Positions 43,590 through 51,608 of a stretch of DNA of 64,000 bases are shown here, piece after piece (position 1 is the stretch's first letter; each line of letters starts with the position of its first letter). The translations under genes were made by a program, and so were the position numbers. Source of the DNA: Flavobacteriaceae bacterium YJPT1-3 (GTDB lineage Bacteria > Bacteroidota > Bacteroidia > Flavobacteriales > Flavobacteriaceae); the NCBI GenBank assembly GCA_029866965.1, contig CP123444.1, positions 2,459,501 through 2,523,500 of the forward strand, given 5' to 3'. The notes under the pieces are model-generated. The model worked only from the letters and a program-made list of their open reading frames with translations, made no database searches and was not told where the DNA came from.

Positions 43590-45176
43590 ATGATCGATAT
43601 TTTATCTTTTGTAGGCTTTACCGCTCTGGTAGCGATCATTGCCTATTTCGCTACGCGTGGAACCAATGAGAATAGTAGTGACGGCTACTTTTTAGGAGGT
43701 AGAAGTCTAACGGCAGGAGTCATTGCCGGTTCGTTATTGCTGACTAACCTCTCCACCGAACAGATCGTAGGTCTAAACGGTCAGGCCTATACCGAAGGTA
43801 TTCTGGTCATGGCCTGGGAAACATTGGCGGCTATAGCCATGGTGGTCACTGCGGTTTTTTTACTACCCCGCTATCTTAAAGGTGGATTGACCACAGTACC
43901 TCAGTTTTTGGCCAAGCGTTATGATACGACTACAAAAACTATCACTTCAGTACTCTTTCTAACCGGTTATGTAGTGGTTTTACTGCCTATTGTACTCTAT
44001 TCCGGTTCGGTAGCCATAAGTACCATGTTTGACGTTCCAGAACTACTAGGTGTTTCCCGTACCACCGCACTTTGGATCTGTGTATGGGGAATTGGTATCG
44101 TGGGGTCGATCTATGCGGTTTTTGGCGGACTTAAAGCGGTGGCGGTATCCGACACTATCAATGCTATTGGATTGCTGATCGGGGGCTTGATGATACCCGT
44201 GTTTGGACTGCTGTATATAGGTGATGGAAGTCTAGGTGAGGGTATCTCTACTTTAATGAACGAGAATCCTGAGAAATTTGATTCCATTGGTGGTCCGGAT
44301 GCTTCGGTGCCTTTTGCAACCATATTTACCGGTATGATGCTGGTTCAATTGTTCTATTGGGGAACCAATCAGGCCATCATACAGCGGGCACTGGGAGCCA
44401 AGAATCTTAAAGAAGGACAAAAAGGGCTCTTACTTGCCGCATTTATAAAGATATTAGGTCCGTTGATCGTCGTACTACCCGGAGTCATTGCCTGGCATAT
44501 ATTTGAAGGAAATCTGGCCGTGGCCGACGAGGCCTATCCAGCCCTGGTAGCCCAGGTGCTCCCTTCTGCTTTGGTAGGCTTTTTTGCTGCTGTACTTTTT
44601 GGTGCGATCTTGAGTTCCTTCAATAGTGCGTTGAACAGTTCAGTGACTCTATTCGGTATCGATATTTACAAACAGTACATCAAGACCGAGGCCACTGACC
44701 TCGAAGTCGTTCGTGCAGGGAAACTTTTTGGAGTATTACTCGCCTTGTTCGCCATGTTTATCGCGCCTTTTATCGCTAACGCCGGTAGTTTATTTGGATA
44801 TCTTCAAGAAGTGAATGGAATTTATAGTATTCCTATCTTGACCATTATTGTAGTAGGCTATGTCACTAAAAAAGTACCAGCCATCGCTGCTAAAATTGGG
44901 ATCATTTCGGGTTCTGCACTCTACTGTTTGAGTCAGTTTATTCTTAAGCCATTCGTTTTTGGAGAGGATAACTATCCCCATTTCCTGCATGTCATGGCTA
45001 TTCTTTTCGTACTGAACATCATCATAATGCTGGTGATCGGTCGGTTTTATCCTGCAGCCAAAAGTTTTGAGTTGGAGTACACCCGGCAGGTGGACATCAA
45101 TCCTTACAAATACGTCAAGCAAGTGGGTTTACTGATTGTGGTAATTGTAGTAGGGGTTTATATCTATTTTGCTTAG
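43590..45176 (+). CDS. Sodium/solute symporter (SSS family)
   Basis: 528 residues with 13-14 predicted spans. Typical SSS features: N-terminal YFLGGRSLTAGVIAGSLLLT with LSTEQIVGLNGQAY (sodium/substrate region), SIYAVFGGLKAVAVSDTIN (family signature), FYWGTNQAIIQRALGAKN and LFGAILSSFNSALNSS. It most resembles the SglT-type sugar transporters, so a sugar (galactose/glucose) or polyol cargo is likely but not certain. Stand-alone gene with terminator. Confidence 0.94.
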   Translation: MIDILSFVGFTALVAIIAYFATRGTNENSSDGYFLGGRSLTAGVIAGSLLLTNLSTEQIVGLNGQAYTEGILVMAWETLAAIAMVVTAVFLLPRYLKGGLTTVPQFLAKRYDTTTKTITSVLFLTGYVVVLLPIVLYSGSVAISTMFDVPELLGVSRTTALWICVWGIGIVGSIYAVFGGLKAVAVSDTINAIGLLIGGLMIPVFGLLYIGDGSLGEGISTLMNENPEKFDSIGGPDASVPFATIFTGMMLVQLFYWGTNQAIIQRALGAKNLKEGQKGLLLAAFIKILGPLIVVLPGVIAWHIFEGNLAVADEAYPALVAQVLPSALVGFFAAVLFGAILSSFNSALNSSVTLFGIDIYKQYIKTEATDLEVVRAGKLFGVLLALFAMFIAPFIANAGSLFGYLQEVNGIYSIPILTIIVVGYVTKKVPAIAAKIGIISGSALYCLSQFILKPFVFGEDNYPHFLHVMAILFVLNIIIMLVIGRFYPAAKSFELEYTRQVDINPYKYVKQVGLLIVVIVVGVYIYFA

Positions 45177-45177
45177 A

Positions 45178-45214
45178 TTAAAAAATAAGCAGCCCGGTTT
45201 CGGGCTGCTTTTCA
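45178..45214. terminator. Bidirectional terminator, symporter / lipoprotein
   Basis: 10-bp stem AAGCAGCCCG / CGGGCTGCTT, loop GTTT, A-run left and T-run right, between convergent genes. Confidence 0.93.
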
Positions 45215-45225
45215 ATTTTATCTAA

Positions 45226-45942
45226 TTACTGATTAATCAAATCAGCAGTGGCCTTGATATTATCTTTCAGGTCTTTAGCAATCTCCTGATTTCCATCTTC
45301 GTCATTCGGATTGATTTCGATAACCCCATTTTCATTCCCGTCGCGAGCTTCAGTGAGGTCAATTGTATTTAAGGAATTGAGAAATTGACTGATGTCAAAA
45401 GTGACTGTAAATTGTACATTTCCATTGACAACTTCGACACCAGTACTTCGACCTACGTCAAGATTCTCACTGGTATCGTGCCAGAAGACAAAAGGCACAT
45501 CATTCACGGTACCCTCAATGTAGATTGATTTATCGTACAAGTCATCGGTTATAGGCAGATCCTCATCCTTATGAAATTTAAAACGTAACTCTTTATAAAG
45601 CCCATCTGGAACATTTGCTTGTCCAATGGTTTGTGTTATGGCATCTCCATTATCTAAAAGATCAATTTGGTAAGGACCTCTAAATTGAATTTCTTCAGTA
45701 TCCAGATTACTGTTTGGGTCATTGTCATTTTTAAAGACCACATCCCGAATCGAAAATTTAAAATCGGTGAAAATGACATGATCATTAATTTTCTGAATGG
45801 AAGCTACGGGGCTGTTCCCTGTAGTAGCTGACACACTCAATCGCAAACTACTTCCGTCTGAATCATCACTGGAACAGGAGGTCAGTAGGGTGGCAAATAA
45901 GGCAATCAGAAGAAGGCGTTGAGCCCAACTTACATTGTTCAT
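45226..45942 (-). CDS. Lipoprotein, DUF4382-like beta-sandwich
   Basis: 238 residues from the ATG at 45942 (open to 45963) with lipobox LLTSC and an acidic SSDDSDGSS linker, typical of Bacteroidota outer-surface lipoproteins. The mature part (SLRLSVSATTGNSPVASIQ, ITQTIGQANVPDGLYKELRF, VEVVNGNVQFTVTFDISQFL) alternates strands and resembles DUF4382-type domains, but I cannot confirm the family. The C-terminus is rich in Asp/Asn. Stand-alone gene. Confidence 0.7.
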   Translation of the reverse strand: MNNVSWAQRLLLIALFATLLTSCSSDDSDGSSLRLSVSATTGNSPVASIQKINDHVIFTDFKFSIRDVVFKNDNDPNSNLDTEEIQFRGPYQIDLLDNGDAITQTIGQANVPDGLYKELRFKFHKDEDLPITDDLYDKSIYIEGTVNDVPFVFWHDTSENLDVGRSTGVEVVNGNVQFTVTFDISQFLNSLNTIDLTEARDGNENGVIEINPNDEDGNQEIAKDLKDNIKATADLINQ

Positions 45943-46098
45943 AGTTTTAGGATTTTTATTCATTGATAAAACAACAGGTAACCAGTAATTCCTACCCTGA
46001 CTATCGTGTTTTAAGAATATTTTAAGTGTTGACTAGAGGGCAGGAGTGATGTTTTAGTCACTATAGTTAAACGTATAGTTTCCTTAGTAAACTCCCTT

Positions 46099-46736
46099 GC
46101 AACTAGAAAATGACGCGCTAATCGCGCTTTCCATTTTTTGTTTCCGGAGGATTAGAATGATGTGCTCATCGGATTTAGATTTCGCCTTCCTATGGTCGGC
46201 GCAATCCTAATAAACCCTCCTTGCAAATAGAAAGAGAAAACGTCCCTGGCGGTCCGTTCTCCATTTTGATTGCCACTTACAGATAAGTAAACTCTTGGCT
46301 GTTGATTATTCCATTACTGTTTACAGGATTTGCATAATCCTAATAAACCCTCCTTGCAACTAGAAAATGACGCGCTAATCGCGCTATCCATTTTTTGTTT
46401 CCGGAGGATTAGAATGATGTGCTCATCGGATTTAGATTTCGCCTTCCTATGGTCGGCGCAATCCTAATAAACCCTCCTTGCAAATAGAAAGAGAAAACGT
46501 CCCTGGCGGTCCGTTCTCCATTTTGATTGCCATTTACAGATAAGTAAACTCTTGGCTGTTGATTATTCCATTACTGTTTACAGGATTTGCATAATCCTAA
46601 TAAACCCTCGTTGCAACTAGAAAATGACGCGCTAATCGCGCTATCCATTTTTTGTTTCCGGAGGATTAGAATGATGTGCTCATCGGATTTAGATTTCGCC
46701 TTCCTATGGTCGGCGCAATCCTAATAAACCCTCCTT
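46099..46736. repeat. 257-bp tandem repeat array, A-B-A-B-A
   Basis: Five alternating modules: A1 46099-46222, B1 46223-46355, A2 46356-46479, B2 46480-46612, A3 46613-46736. A is 124 bp, B is 133 bp, and the copies are nearly identical (for example GCTTTCC in A1 against GCTATCC in A2). Every module junction ends in the same CCTAATAAACCCTCCTTGCAA block. 257 is not a multiple of 3 and no frame stays open, so the array is non-coding. It ends 130 bp from tRNA-Pro, on its 3' side. On the minus strand each A module can fold with an 8-bp stem closing 75 nt. Confidence 0.95.
46146..46220 (-). other. 75-nt fold in module A1 (repeated in A2, A3)
   Basis: On the minus strand GGAGGGTT pairs with AATCCTCC across 75 nt, with one G-U wobble. 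Inside are CGCC-(11)-GGCG and GATG-AGCA-CATC hairpins. The same fold recurs at 46403-46477 and 46660-46734. The wobble is a pair only in minus-strand RNA, which hints at that direction of transcription. Confidence 0.5.
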
Positions 46737-46826
46737 GCAACTAGAAAAGCGAAGCGCTGCTTCGCAGCCCTTGTCCTTTTATGTCCTTCGCCACTTTCAA
46801 AAGCAAGCTTTTGACGTGGCTCTGAA
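46737..46826. repeat. Hairpin-rich tail of the array
   Basis: Begins like an A module (GCAACTAGAAAA) and then diverges into two strong hairpins: GCGAAGC-GCT-GCTTCGC (46749-46765), and GCCAC...GTGGC (46790-46820) enclosing an inner CAAAAG-CAAG-CTTTTG stem. Confidence 0.75.
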
Positions 46827-46858
46827 CAAAAAACGGTTTGCTTTCGCAAACCATTTTT
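46827..46858. terminator. Terminator downstream of tRNA-Pro
   Basis: Stem GGTTTGC / GCAAACC (46835-46852) with TTTC loop, flanked by A-run and T-run, usable on both strands. On the minus strand it directly follows the tRNA. Confidence 0.85.
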
Positions 46859-46866
46859 CTACTTAG

Positions 46867-46940
46867 TCGGGATGACAGGATTTGAACCTGCGACCCCACG
46901 CACCCCATGCGTGTACGCTACCAGACTGCGCCACATCCCG
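46867..46940 (-). tRNA. tRNA-Pro (anticodon GGG)
   Basis: 74 nt including the discriminator A. Acceptor stem CGGGATG / CATCCCG, D arm GCGC/GCGT with AGTCTGGTA loop, anticodon stem CACGC / GCGTG with loop ATGGGGT giving anticodon GGG after U33, and T arm with GGTTCAAATCC. CCA is not encoded. A consensus promoter lies about 100 bp upstream and a terminator 9 bp downstream. Confidence 0.95.
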
Positions 46941-47039
46941 ATGTTATTAAATACTTCCCATTTACGTGGTTCGTACTGTGGTTTTTGATGATTCGAAATA
47001 CGAAGCTAGTCGAAGGGCCACATCCCAATTTTAGGATTG

Positions 47040-47070
47040 CAAATATAGGTATAAGGACGTATTGCCAAAA
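47040..47070 (-). promoter_or_regulatory. tRNA-Pro promoter
   Basis: Minus strand TTTTG (47066-47070), 18-nt spacer, TATATTTG (47040-47047). This predicts a 5' leader of about 90 nt before the tRNA. Confidence 0.65.
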
Positions 47071-47185
47071 CCAAAATCTAACTTTTGTAGTAGGAGCCCT
47101 TTTCCGGCAATGAAGAAATAACTTGTAGTATTTTGATTTTTCGTATCTTATATACGCTTTTGTTGTCTACCTAAATTCGTGCACT

Positions 47186-47647
47186 ATGAAAACCATTAAA
47201 AACTTTGTACAGCTGGCAGGTGTCTTTGTATTCATTTACCTACTTGCTTCCTCCTTCAACAACCATCCTGTTCAACAAACCACCTATTCTTTGAGTGGAG
47301 TATGGGAATTACAGAATCAATTTTTATATGATGAGAATCGCGTGATCGACACCATCCTAAACGAGGATAACTACCGTCAAGTTAAAATGTATCACGATGA
47401 CCGGGTGATGTGGACTCGATTTTCTCCGGGAGATACCGAAGAATGGTTTGGCTATGGGAGTTATACCAATACACAGGATGAGTTGATCGAAACCTTGGAA
47501 TACGGTTCTGCTACAATGATGAAGATCGTGGATACTATGCGAGTCTTCTCCTTTGAATTACAGCTGGAAGAGGATGCCTTTACTCAGATCACTTTGGACG
47601 AGAATGGCAATCGTATTTCCTCTGAAAACTACAAACGCATTAAGTAG
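47186..47647 (+). CDS. Exported lipocalin-like protein of unknown function
   Basis: 153 residues: an N-terminal hydrophobic segment (VQLAGVFVFIYLLASSF, residues 8-24) acting as signal or anchor, then SLSGVWELQNQFLYDENRVI, the opening of Bacteroidota lipocalin-like domains, and a strand-rich remainder ending ISSENYKRIK. No specific family or ligand recognised. It is convergent with the cytochrome gene, 6 bp apart, with no visible terminator. Confidence 0.7.
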   Translation: MKTIKNFVQLAGVFVFIYLLASSFNNHPVQQTTYSLSGVWELQNQFLYDENRVIDTILNEDNYRQVKMYHDDRVMWTRFSPGDTEEWFGYGSYTNTQDELIETLEYGSATMMKIVDTMRVFSFELQLEEDAFTQITLDENGNRISSENYKRIK

Positions 47648-47653
47648 ATCCTG

Positions 47654-48115
47654 CTATTTTTGTTCTTGGACTTTTGTCACCTCCTCGATGGTGACCGGAG
47701 GCTGAATGTCATTGTCCCAGGAATTTAAAGTGTAATTCATAACGTCAGCGATTTCCTGCTCACTCAAGCCCTGGTCCATCATCATACTGTTATAGACTTG
47801 ACCGTTGACCGTTATTTCACCGCTCAATCCGTACTTTAAGGCACGAATACTAGCCGTTCTTTTTTCGCTCAACCAATTGGAATTATTCAATGGCGGATAG
47901 ACTCCATCCACTCCGCTACCATCCGGTAGGTGGCACTGTGCGCAAAAATCCTCATAGACCATCGCTCCGCGCTCTATGCTTTTCTCCAGGTCTGGATTTT
48001 GAAGGTTGAGTGGCGCTGTTTGATCGGCTGTGATCATGGAGTACTCTTTTGAATCCGTCTGTTTACACGAGATCACTAAGACAAATACTAACACTAAAAG
48101 TTTAAATGATTTCAT
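47654..48115 (-). CDS. Cytochrome c lipoprotein
   Basis: 153 residues with lipobox LVISC and one haem-binding motif CAQCH in MVYEDFCAQCHLPDGSGVDG; the distal methionine is probably in SMMMDQGLSEQEIADVMNYT. A class I c-type cytochrome on the periplasmic side. It overlaps the end of the sugar dehydrogenase gene by 4 bp, so it is very likely the electron acceptor for that enzyme. Confidence 0.92.
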   Translation of the reverse strand: MKSFKLLVLVFVLVISCKQTDSKEYSMITADQTAPLNLQNPDLEKSIERGAMVYEDFCAQCHLPDGSGVDGVYPPLNNSNWLSEKRTASIRALKYGLSGEITVNGQVYNSMMMDQGLSEQEIADVMNYTLNSWDNDIQPPVTIEEVTKVQEQK

Positions 48116-49230
48116 TTTTTCAGCAGTTTAACGATTCCAACTCCTTCTACACCCAGATAGACGTAGCCGTCCGGTCCTTGTATTATTTCGCGTAAGCGTC
48201 CAATATTTTCTAACAATTTGCGCCGGCCCACTACCTGATCGTCTTCTAAAATCACATGTTCTAAATATTGAAATTTCAAGGATCCTACCAACAGATCTCC
48301 TTTCAACTCTGGATACTGATCACTGGTAACATAGGCCATTCCGCTTGGAGCGATGGAAGGTACCCAGTAGTAGAGCGGTTGTTCCATACCTTCTTTGGTG
48401 GTAAGATCGGTGAAAGAGGTACCACTGTAATTGATTCCGTAGGAGATTACCGGCCATCCGTAATTGTTTCCGGCCTGTACCACATTAATTTCATCACCAC
48501 CTCGCGGACCGTGTTCGTGTACCCAAATGGTATTCGTGTCCGGGTGAAGGATCATCCCTTGCGGATTTCTGTGTCCGTAACTGTATATGGCTTTTTTTGC
48601 ATCTTCCTGATCGTAAAAGGGATTGTCTTTGGGAAAGGTTCCGTCGTCATGCAATCGGTAGACTTTCCCGCCATCACGCGTAATATCCTGCGGATTCACA
48701 TCGCGCTCTCCACGTTCGCCTATGCTAAAAAATAAATAACCGTCGTCATCAAATACGATACGAGAGCCAAAATGCTGTCCTTTGCGGGTGTTAGGTGTGG
48801 CCTTGTAGAGTTGCTCAACGTCTACCAGTTGATTGCCTTTTAATTTGGCGCGAATCAAGGCCGTGTTTCCGCCTTCTCCGGGACCGTCTTCAGAGGCATG
48901 TGTCATGTAGATCCAGCCATTTTCTTCATAATTGGGATGTAGGGTGATATCGAGCAATCCGCCCTGACCGCGAACGTAAATTTCAGGCAGACCTGAGATC
49001 AGTTGCTTTTGACCGTCTTTAAAGTGAATGAGTTCCCCTTTCTTTTCCGTGATAAGCATACTCCCATCCGGCAGGAACTCCAATCCCCAGGGAATGTCCA
49101 AATCGGGTACGATGGTTTCAAAAGTATATCCATCCGCCGTACTTAAGGGGACATCATTTTGGCGCTCTTCTTGGGCGCAGGCTAGGAATAGGCCAATGAA
49201 AAAGAAGGATAGGAAAGAAATGGTACGCAT
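48112..49230 (-). CDS. PQQ-dependent sugar dehydrogenase-like lipoprotein
   Basis: 372 residues from the ATG at 49230, which gives a signal peptide with lipobox LFLAC; the frame is open to 49287. Soluble aldose dehydrogenase/GDSL beta-propeller: DLDIPWGLEFLPDGSMLITE, GGLLDITLHPNYEENGWIY, GQHFGSRIVFDDDGYLFFSI, YSYGHRNPQGMILHPDT and HEHGPRGGDEINVV, the last two carrying the PQQ and calcium-binding residues. It oxidises sugars in the periplasm; the exact sugar is unknown. Coupled to the cytochrome c gene. Confidence 0.93.
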   Translation of the reverse strand: MRTISFLSFFFIGLFLACAQEERQNDVPLSTADGYTFETIVPDLDIPWGLEFLPDGSMLITEKKGELIHFKDGQKQLISGLPEIYVRGQGGLLDITLHPNYEENGWIYMTHASEDGPGEGGNTALIRAKLKGNQLVDVEQLYKATPNTRKGQHFGSRIVFDDDGYLFFSIGERGERDVNPQDITRDGGKVYRLHDDGTFPKDNPFYDQEDAKKAIYSYGHRNPQGMILHPDTNTIWVHEHGPRGGDEINVVQAGNNYGWPVISYGINYSGTSFTDLTTKEGMEQPLYYWVPSIAPSGMAYVTSDQYPELKGDLLVGSLKFQYLEHVILEDDQVVGRRKLLENIGRLREIIQGPDGYVYLGVEGVGIVKLLKK

Positions 49231-49364
49231 ACATTCAATTTTTAAGCTAAGGTAAGAGCCTCCGATTTTCTTCTGTCTTAAGGGCACGTTAAAACCTATT
49301 ACAGCTTGTTATTAATCTATTGATAAATCAAATCCATAGCTCCAAAAGTCCCTGCTTTAATTCC

Positions 49365-49372
49365 TATTTTTG
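49365..49372 (+). promoter_or_regulatory. -7 box of trxB
   Basis: TATTTTTG, an exact TAnnTTTG match 57 bp before the trxB ATG. -33 region not clear. Confidence 0.5.
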
Positions 49373-49429
49373 TAATCAATCTAATCAAGGAGCGACCCAG
49401 TTCCTTCCAATTAATAAAGACAATAAGCC

Positions 49430-50404
49430 ATGGCTAAAGAGCGTATAAAATGTTTGATCATCGGTTCAGGACCTGCTGGCTACACAGCGGCCATTTATGC
49501 TGCGCGTGCAGACCTGAAACCCATCATGTACACAGGAATGGAGCCCGGAGGGCAATTGACCACCACAACGGAAGTAGACAACTTCCCCGGGTATCCGGAA
49601 GGAATTGATGGTCCTACCATGATGGTGCAATTACAGCAACAAGCGGAACGCTTCGGCACGGAAGTCCGTATGGGCATGGTCACCGCCGTACAATTTGCTG
49701 AGGAGCCCGGTGGTATTCATCAGATCACCGTGGACAATAAGACCGAATTGGAAGCAGAGACTGTGATCATTTCTACAGGAGCCTCGGCGAAGTATTTAGG
49801 ATTGCCTTCAGAACAGCGCTTACGAGGAGGAGGAGTTTCTGCTTGCGCGGTGTGCGACGGATTTTTCTATAAGAATCAGAAAGTAGCCATCGTTGGCGGT
49901 GGAGATACCGCAGCAGAAGAAGCCACGTACCTGGCCAACATTTGTGAGCATGTGACCATGTTGGTTCGCAAAGACGAAATGCGTGCTTCTAAGGCGATGC
50001 AGCATCGGGTCAATGCGAAAGAAAACCTGACCGTTCTCTACAACCACGAAGTAGATGAAGTTTTGGGAGAGCAGGTGGTTGAAGGCCTTCGTATGGTCAA
50101 TAACAAGACGGGCGAGAAAAAAGAAATCGAGATCACTGGTTTATTCATTGCCATTGGCCACAAGCCCAATACAGATCTGTTCAAGGGGCAATTGGAAATG
50201 GACGAAACCGGTTATTTGATCACCAAAGGCAAGTCTACCAAAACCAATAGACCCGGGGTTTTTGCTAGCGGGGACGTACAGGACAAAGAGTACCGTCAAG
50301 CAGTCACTGCTGCGGGTACCGGTTGTATGGCGGCACTCGATGCGGAGCGCTATTTGGCCGAGGTGGGCAGTATTGAGGAAGTCAGTACGACCACCCAGTG
50401 GTAA
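49430..50404 (+). CDS. trxB: Thioredoxin reductase
   Basis: 324 residues. FAD motif IIGSGPAGYTAAIYAARA (10-27), NADPH motif VAIVGGGDTAAEEATYLA, the redox-active CAVC pair (Cys139-Cys142) in SACAVCDGFFYKN, and the C-terminal FAD-binding GVFASGDVQDKEYRQAVTAA. It transfers electrons from NADPH to thioredoxin. Single-gene unit with terminator. Confidence 0.97.
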   Translation: MAKERIKCLIIGSGPAGYTAAIYAARADLKPIMYTGMEPGGQLTTTTEVDNFPGYPEGIDGPTMMVQLQQQAERFGTEVRMGMVTAVQFAEEPGGIHQITVDNKTELEAETVIISTGASAKYLGLPSEQRLRGGGVSACAVCDGFFYKNQKVAIVGGGDTAAEEATYLANICEHVTMLVRKDEMRASKAMQHRVNAKENLTVLYNHEVDEVLGEQVVEGLRMVNNKTGEKKEIEITGLFIAIGHKPNTDLFKGQLEMDETGYLITKGKSTKTNRPGVFASGDVQDKEYRQAVTAAGTGCMAALDAERYLAEVGSIEEVSTTTQW

Positions 50405-50426
50405 AACCGAAAAGATGAAAATGAGA

Positions 50427-50451
50427 AAGTCCGCGATACGCGGACTTTTTT
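50427..50451 (+). terminator. trxB terminator
   Basis: 9-bp stem AAGTCCGCG / CGCGGACTT, loop ATA, then a T-run. It reaches into the aroB stop region. Confidence 0.9.
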
Positions 50452-51520
50452 ATGCTTGTGCGTAATAGTTGAAAGCTTCCTTGACCAGATCGATGGACGC
50501 CGTTTGATCGATCACCGCCTGACCGATCTCTTTCAGAAACACATACCGTACCTGGCCGCGTTCATTCTTCTTGTCGTGCTTCATCAATTCAATAATCCCG
50601 TCAATATCAGACTCCAAAAAGGTTTCTTTTTCAAAATAGCTCAAGAAGGTCTGGGTAATGGCATGGAGTTGCGCTTCAGGCAATCCGGATCGCTTTCGCG
50701 AAAGGTAACTTTCGAGTATCATCCCAATGGCAATGGCTTCGCCGTGCAATAAGCGTTTTTTCTGCTCCTGTTCCATGCAATAGGATTCGATGGCATGTCC
50801 AAGTGTGTGCCCAAAATTCAACGTTTTCCGGAGATTTTGCTCCTGAATGTCTTGCAATACGACCTCATTTTTGATGACCACACTTTGATGGATCAGGCCG
50901 GCCAGATCTTCTCCGTCCAGCTCTTTGAGCTGCTGCAGTTGGTTCCAGTAATCGGCATCGGCAATAAGTCCGTGTTTAAGCATTTCCGCCAATCCGGAGC
51001 GTAATTCTTCCGGGGGCAGCGTGCCTAAAAAGTCCACGTCAATCTGCACCAGGAGTGGGGTATTGATCACCCCGATCTGATTTTTAAGCGCCCCCAGATC
51101 AACCCCTGTTTTTCCACCCACCGAGGCGTCAACCATGGCGAGTAGGGAAGTGGGTATGTTGATGAAAGGAATGCCGCGTTTATAGCAACTGGCGATAAAT
51201 CCACCAATGTCCGTAACCACACCGCCACCCAGGTTGAGGATCGCACTTTTGCGGTCGGCACCCAGCTCTGCAAGTACCTCCCATACTCCAATACAGGTAT
51301 CCAGATTCTTATGCTCCTCGCCGGCATCGATCTCAATCACTTCAATGGGCGTATGGGTCTCCAATTGTCTCAGGAAAAGACCCAGGCAGTGCTCATGCGT
51401 GTTGGTATCGACCAGCACAAAGAGTATCGAGAAATCTTTTTCCTTAAGTAAGTCGTTAAGGGACTCATAACCAGGAGCATTGAAAGTAACTTGATAATCT
51501 GTTGAGGTGATGGCTTCCAT
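50450..51520 (-). CDS. aroB: 3-dehydroquinate synthase
   Basis: 356 residues from the ATG at 51520; the frame is open to 51565, but the extra 15 residues are not family-like. Second step of the shikimate pathway. Motifs: DAGEEHKNLDTCIGVWEVL, NLGGGVVTDIGGFIASCYKR (NAD site), IPTSLLAMVDASVGGKTGVD, and the zinc ligands in ELRSGLAEMLKHGLI, NFGHTLGHAIES and LLHGEAIAIGM. A palindrome with one mismatch lies at 50692-50705. Confidence 0.96.
   Translation of the reverse strand: MEAITSTDYQVTFNAPGYESLNDLLKEKDFSILFVLVDTNTHEHCLGLFLRQLETHTPIEVIEIDAGEEHKNLDTCIGVWEVLAELGADRKSAILNLGGGVVTDIGGFIASCYKRGIPFINIPTSLLAMVDASVGGKTGVDLGALKNQIGVINTPLLVQIDVDFLGTLPPEELRSGLAEMLKHGLIADADYWNQLQQLKELDGEDLAGLIHQSVVIKNEVVLQDIQEQNLRKTLNFGHTLGHAIESYCMEQEQKKRLLHGEAIAIGMILESYLSRKRSGLPEAQLHAITQTFLSYFEKETFLESDIDGIIELMKHDKKNERGQVRYVFLKEIGQAVIDQTASIDLVKEAFNYYAQA
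50692..50705. repeat. Palindrome copy, 13/14
   Basis: GCTTTCGCGAAAGG inside aroB, frame reading LSRKRSG. Confidence 0.9.
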
Positions 51521-51580
51521 AGGCTTTAAAACTACGGTGAAATTACCATTCTTTTTTGAATCCAAAAATCAGAAAGAGCC

Positions 51581-51588
51581 TATATTTG
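51581..51588 (+). promoter_or_regulatory. -7 box of proline dehydrogenase gene
   Basis: TATATTTG, an exact TAnnTTTG match 20 bp before the TTG start; a TTTTTTG at 51552-51558 is a possible -33 element, 22 nt away. Confidence 0.5.
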
Positions 51589-51608
51589 TTGGGCTTATAC
51601 CCATTTAA

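Noticed and set aside
46146-46220. Additional tRNA gene in the A module
   Set aside because: It has a 75-nt span and an acceptor-like stem, but no anticodon arm and no complementary T stem.
46099-46736. CRISPR array
   Set aside because: The repeats are 124-133 bp and directly abut with no unique spacers; no cas gene lies nearby.
46907-47113. Plus-strand 68-residue open frame
   Set aside because: It runs through the antisense of tRNA-Pro and its promoter and encodes nothing protein-like.
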